Shown here in pieces: positions 18,279 through 21,621 of a stretch of DNA of 21,621 nt (position 1 is its first letter; the number at the start of each line of letters is the position of its first letter). The notes beneath the pieces are model-generated. The model was not told the DNA's origin and did no database searches. It saw nothing but the letters and a program-made list of their open reading frames with translations. The DNA is taken from positions 1-21,621 of the forward strand of contig DF237092.1 of the NCBI GenBank assembly GCA_000708835.1. The letters run 5' to 3'. The translations under genes were made by a program, and so were the position numbers. The DNA is from Klebsormidium nitens (Eukaryota > Streptophyta > Klebsormidiophyceae > Klebsormidiales > Klebsormidiaceae).

Positions 18279-21200
18279 CTGATGAAAGGGGTCGGAGGTG
18301 CTTAAGCAATCACTGGCTTGCTGGTTATATTCGTGGCGACGAAAGCTTTGTTATTCGTGTGCTTTTAAAACGAGGGAAAGCTCCGGATGAGCGCAGTCCG
18401 CTCTGAACCGAAGACGGGGATGCCGGTCTTGTCTGGGAAGAGAAGAGCTCTCCCTAGCTAGAAGAATGACGGGTTCGGCGCCGAATCGTGCAGTCAAAGA
18501 AATGGATCATTGGTTCCGATCTAGAAGAGGCAGATCGACAGCAGACCAGCGTACAAGAAAATCGAAGGAAGTTATCCGACTTGGACTCTCGGGTTGCCTG
18601 AGCCATCATTGAGCGGTGCTTACTCGCGCCAGGTCCTCGCAAAATACTGCTTGTTTTTGATTGCCTGCTGCTATGAAACGGAACCGTACTGAGCGATTAC
18701 CTCAAGCTTCAGCGCACCGCCATGTGAGCGCCCGCACGGGCAGATGTCTTAGTAACGGCTCCTTAGATTCTTTGTGGGAACAAACCTTGTGGTGTGCTCT
18801 TTTCTTGTTCATGCAGCTTTGAGGGTGAACGTACCAACTGTCCCCCTTCTTCTGAAACGTCACTAGAACGGCTTACCAGAACACGTACGTCAGGGGAGAT
18901 ATGATGGGGGATCGTTTATAGTGGTCGGCTTCAGCTCATTGCGAGCAGACTGCCAATATAAGTCAAAGAAGGAAGCTTAAAAAGTTGCTGACCGTAGCTA
19001 GTTTAGTCTGCGACCTTATAGCGTCAACCAACCTGACTGACTTTTTAAAGTCCCCCCCCTTTCTACCGTTGGCAGGTAGCTTCAAGTTTGAGAGAAAAGA
19101 ATTTGTCTGAACCCCGTCTAATACGTGTCTGAAATGAATTGGCCGTGTACTGTCTAGCATGTCTAACGGACGGACGGACGGACCGACGATGCGCAGGAAC
19201 TTCGACGGAGTTCAGACATGTCTGAAAGGTGTCCGAAAGGTGTCCGAAGGCTGTCTGATCCGTTTGGCACATCATCATTGACGACCACAGCTACGGTATT
19301 GACTTTGTTGACAAATTGACGTGCTCCCCAAGTCCGGCGGCGATTTATTGACAATATTGAAGAATGCTTACAGTGTGACTCAAGAGAGCTGCATCTCACC
19401 AGGACAGCTGGATCGGGCCCCGGCCGTGATAGGTCTGCCCTGGGGCGCACGGGTAGCTGGCGCTCGCTTGGCAGTAGAGGTCGGGGTTCGATTCCTCGTC
19501 GAAGCAGAGGCCCCACGCGTAGGGGCCGTCGGGGGCCGTGGCCCACCCGCCTGCACGAGGGAGCGACACGTGGCTTTGCCCTGTTCTCCATGACGTCACA
19601 GCAAATTTTGGCTTTTAACTAGGCGGATAGCAGACCGAGTCTTAGGTTATCGGACAAATAACCCAGCTTTGACCTTGTTCCGGGGCTGGTTAGAGCCCAA
19701 GTCTGGTTGCTGGACATTGAACCATTCTCTGATCTGCCATAAACGGCCTCTACCCATCCTTTGTTCAGAGCCAAAAAGTCCCATATCATAGTTGCGTCAG
19801 TGGTCGAATCTGAGGGCCTACATGCGGAAGGCCTGTCCAAAGCGATTCGTGAGCTGGAACACCGCGTGTCGCATCAAATGCCCAGAGTCTCCAATCTGTA
19901 CGTTCGTGTCTAATGGAGCTAGCAACATCCTACACTTAGAGCGGAGCAGACTTTCAAGGTGATATACGTCCTTAAGGGTACGTATATTTTGCAGAGATTT
20001 GTCATCCGAATATGAAAACGTTTCACGGTCGACTTGCGCTGAGTTCGACAGCCCAGCACAGCAAATCGTGGCATCGAAGTAGTGAACCTGCTGTGAAGCA
20101 GCGAGTCCTTCCTGCTCGAACACAACTCCAGAGAATCAGGTTCCAATGTTGCCAGTAGAATCCAGCTTTTCGAGTGACGGCCGCCAAACGGAGGACGGTC
20201 GGTTAAAAGAAGGACCCAGGACTTGGGACTGCACAGCATGCTTCTGCCTCCAGTCCCCCTTTCCAGCCTGCACTATAACCACCCGCCTGTTACAGTAACT
20301 TCCTCCATGGAAACCGGAAGATGCTATCGTACGTTCTAGTTTCCTTCTATGCAAGTTCCATCTAGAACCCTACTTATAGAACGTCCGCTTTCTGAGCAAT
20401 TTCCTGTTATCAGAGCGGATCACTGGAAATAGGGGGCTGGGTGTTTGGATTAGTATGGCGCGACTCACCGGTCGTCTCATGAGAGATCTGGCCCATGAAT
20501 GCGGCTATCTCCTGCTTGTTCACGGCGGCCGAAGCGGAGCTCGTGCCAAAGCCGGGGAACGCGCTCGCTGCCGTCACGAACGCGTTGTATGTGTAGAAGT
20601 TGGGGTGCTGGCAGCCGCCGTCATTCGTGTGCAGGAAGAACTGTGAGAAGTCCGTTGGAGTGAAGTAGGCACCGATGGGACTACCTGCGGAACGACGCAT
20701 GACTCAAGCCACATGACTGTTTCCCGTCTTTTCTAGTCAATAAACAGCAGATGAAGCCGTAGGGATCAGCGAAGGGCACACGTTTTGGCACTCCAATCAG
20801 GCATGAAGCTTCGGCAGCTATAAGCGTGCGCCGGTTTTCTCGAGCTCGAGTAAGGTCCCACTGCTCTCCAAGGCAAACGACCAATGCCACAGAGTTTTGC
20901 ATGACTTTGACTGGTAGGGAAATTCGTGCGTGAGGGTCGAATGTCTTTCAGTCCGGCAGACAAAAATGGTTTGAAGGTCCGCCAACCAAAAGATCGCTTC
21001 CATTTCTGGGGACGAAAGTTCCGTGATGCTCTGCGCAAGAGAAGCAAAAGGGACGAACCACAGCTACTCGCTGGTTCCTCGTAGCCAACCTCCACTGAAG
21101 TCATCAGACGGCGGCCATTCGGTCCAAGTGATGAAGGCGGGTAGTTCAAAGGCGTGATCAGATGGAGTTCGCTTTATGTAAGCCGCCTGAGTCTTGTCTC

Positions 21201-21621
21201 AAAAACCCTGACCGTTGACCTATGCAGGCTCATCTAATAGATCCCTGATGAGAAGTTCAAACTCTGATTACAGTAAAATTGTTGTTTCGGTGAGCAAGCT
21301 GAATGGCAAATAATCTGGAAACACAAAATAACCTCGGCTCCTCTTCAATGTATCCATGACCTCCGCTTTCTGTAGGACTACAGGCACAATGATCGGAAGA
21401 AGAAAAAACTATGCGTGCCACCACGTTTCTGATTGAGCAACGAGAGTTTCATCTTCAAGACCATAGTCCGTCCAAACCAGACCTGTGTTAAGTTAACGTA
21501 ACTGTTTGGCTGAAGCGCAGGGCTGCAGCAAAAATGGCGGCCCCCTTTCAATTTCACGCTTTCCTAGGCTTGCCTGAGGAAGTTGGGGCCGGGGTGGGCG
21601 CCTTGGTGGTCGGAGCAGGAG
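17903..21621 (-). CDS. GH19 chitinase, secreted, 5'-partial (4 exons in window)
   Basis: Endochitinase of glycoside hydrolase family 19, which cleaves beta-1,4-GlcNAc chains by inversion; usually extracellular and tied to defence against fungi. Exons on the minus strand: 21621-21574 (partial), 20684-20469, 19550-19400, 18278-17903, with all phases agreeing. About 247 residues follow the linker, the usual size of the catalytic domain. Visible motifs: [20 protein letters not shown], the catalytic HETTGGW with its Glu at 20476-20478, the second acid in CFDEES (Glu at 19492-19494, at the barley E89 position), [13 protein letters not shown] and [12 protein letters not shown]. The six framework cysteines are present, plus one more in PSCHAV. 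Both catalytic acids are intact, so the enzyme is probably active. A Pro/Thr linker upstream implies an N-terminal binding module outside the window. Not recognisable as a specific plant class. Confidence 0.95.
18279..19399 (-). other. Chitinase intron between catalytic exons 2 and 3
   Basis: A 1121-nt intron (minus strand GTGAGA to ATCAG). It contains the short tandem repeats at 19167-19258 and no gene I can support. Confidence 0.85.
19167..19258. repeat. CGGA microsatellite and 11-bp tandem repeat in a chitinase intron
   Basis: Four CGGA units at 19167-19182 are followed by about three tandem units near tgtccgaaagg at 19219-19250 and a partial fourth. Similar single copies (gtctgaa) appear at about 19104 and 19126, so the array probably grew from a locally scattered word. 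Confidence 0.75.
19400..19550 (-). CDS. Chitinase middle exon
   Basis: Acceptor CGTGCAG|GC, donor TCCTG|GTGAGA on the minus strand. Encodes [35 protein letters not shown] and [10 protein letters not shown]. It carries the second catalytic Glu and three framework cysteines. Confidence 0.96.
19551..20468 (-). other. Chitinase intron between catalytic exons 1 and 2
   Basis: A 918-nt intron, minus strand GTGAGT to GTGCAG. I see no exon, repeat or RNA gene in it. Confidence 0.85.
20469..20684 (-). CDS. Chitinase first catalytic exon
   Basis: Acceptor TTCCGCAG|GT, donor ACCG|GTGAGT on the minus strand. Encodes [39 protein letters not shown] and the catalytic HETT(G). An upstream in-frame ATG at 20700-20698 is not the start: it lies in the intron just before a good acceptor, and the protein would lack a signal peptide. 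Confidence 0.93.
20685..21573 (-). other. Chitinase intron after the linker, probable GC-AG intron
   Basis: An 889-nt intron on the minus strand that starts GCAAGC after TCAG (21574) and ends TTCCGCAG. The donor CAG|GCAAGC is close to the classic GC donor consensus AG|GCAAGT. It gives phase 1, as exon 20684-20469 requires. Content is otherwise featureless. Confidence 0.7.
21574..21621 (-). CDS. Chitinase linker exon, cut by window edge
   Basis: Read on the minus strand, one frame gives [15 protein letters not shown] and the first base of a Gly codon. This is a typical Pro/Thr-rich interdomain linker of secreted chitinases, joining a carbohydrate-binding or LysM-type module to the GH19 domain. 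The module and signal peptide must lie beyond position 21621. Confidence 0.75.

Noticed and set aside
19619-19840. 73-codon minus-strand frame between chitinase exons
   Set aside because: It lies within an intron whose flanking exons join in phase to give a complete GH19 domain; the peptide matches no GH19 segment.
20685-20700. ATG at 20700-20698 as chitinase start
   Set aside because: It lies upstream of a good acceptor, would give a protein with no signal peptide, and a Pro/Thr linker exon in matching phase is present at 21574-21621.
1-21621. tRNA, rRNA, CRISPR arrays, transposase or integrase genes
   Set aside because: No such sequence was recognised on either strand; the window is ordinary nuclear genic DNA apart from the intron repeats.

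Overview
This is a nuclear window from a eukaryote of the green lineage. It holds two intron-rich protein genes that face each other (3' ends converging) and no other gene I can support. Coding exons are GC-rich and introns are nearer 45-50% GC. The pairing of a flagellar central-pair protein (lost in flowering plants) with a plant-type GH19 chitinase points to a streptophyte alga or early land plant with motile cells. My best guess is a Klebsormidium-like charophyte alga. This is inferred from gene content and was not tested by any search.

Layout. 1-818: upstream non-coding sequence with a cluster of CGGAA words and a weak TATA-like site. 819-16166 (+): a complete gene that I reconstruct as 17 exons with consistent splice phases, 6948 nt of CDS and 2315 codons before the stop. 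It is the orthologue of SPAG17 (Chlamydomonas PF6), the large scaffold of the C1a projection of the axonemal central pair. Conserved blocks appear in the same order as in the animal protein and the length is close to it. 16167-17902: convergent intergenic spacer with a dense CATG / RY-element cluster. 17903-21621 (-): a secreted family 19 chitinase, complete from a Pro/Thr linker through the catalytic domain to the stop. Its signal peptide and any carbohydrate-binding module lie beyond the right edge.

The two genes have no evident functional link: one acts in cilia, the other in extracellular chitin hydrolysis.

The most unusual structure is in the SPAG17 introns. At two junctions (before exon 7 and before exon 13) the 3' end of the intron and the 5' end of the exon are repeated three times in tandem. 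Only the last copy is a working exon; the earlier copies keep recognisable acceptors but run into stops. A weaker similar trace lies before exon 2. Two introns, one in each gene, appear to use GC-AG splice sites.
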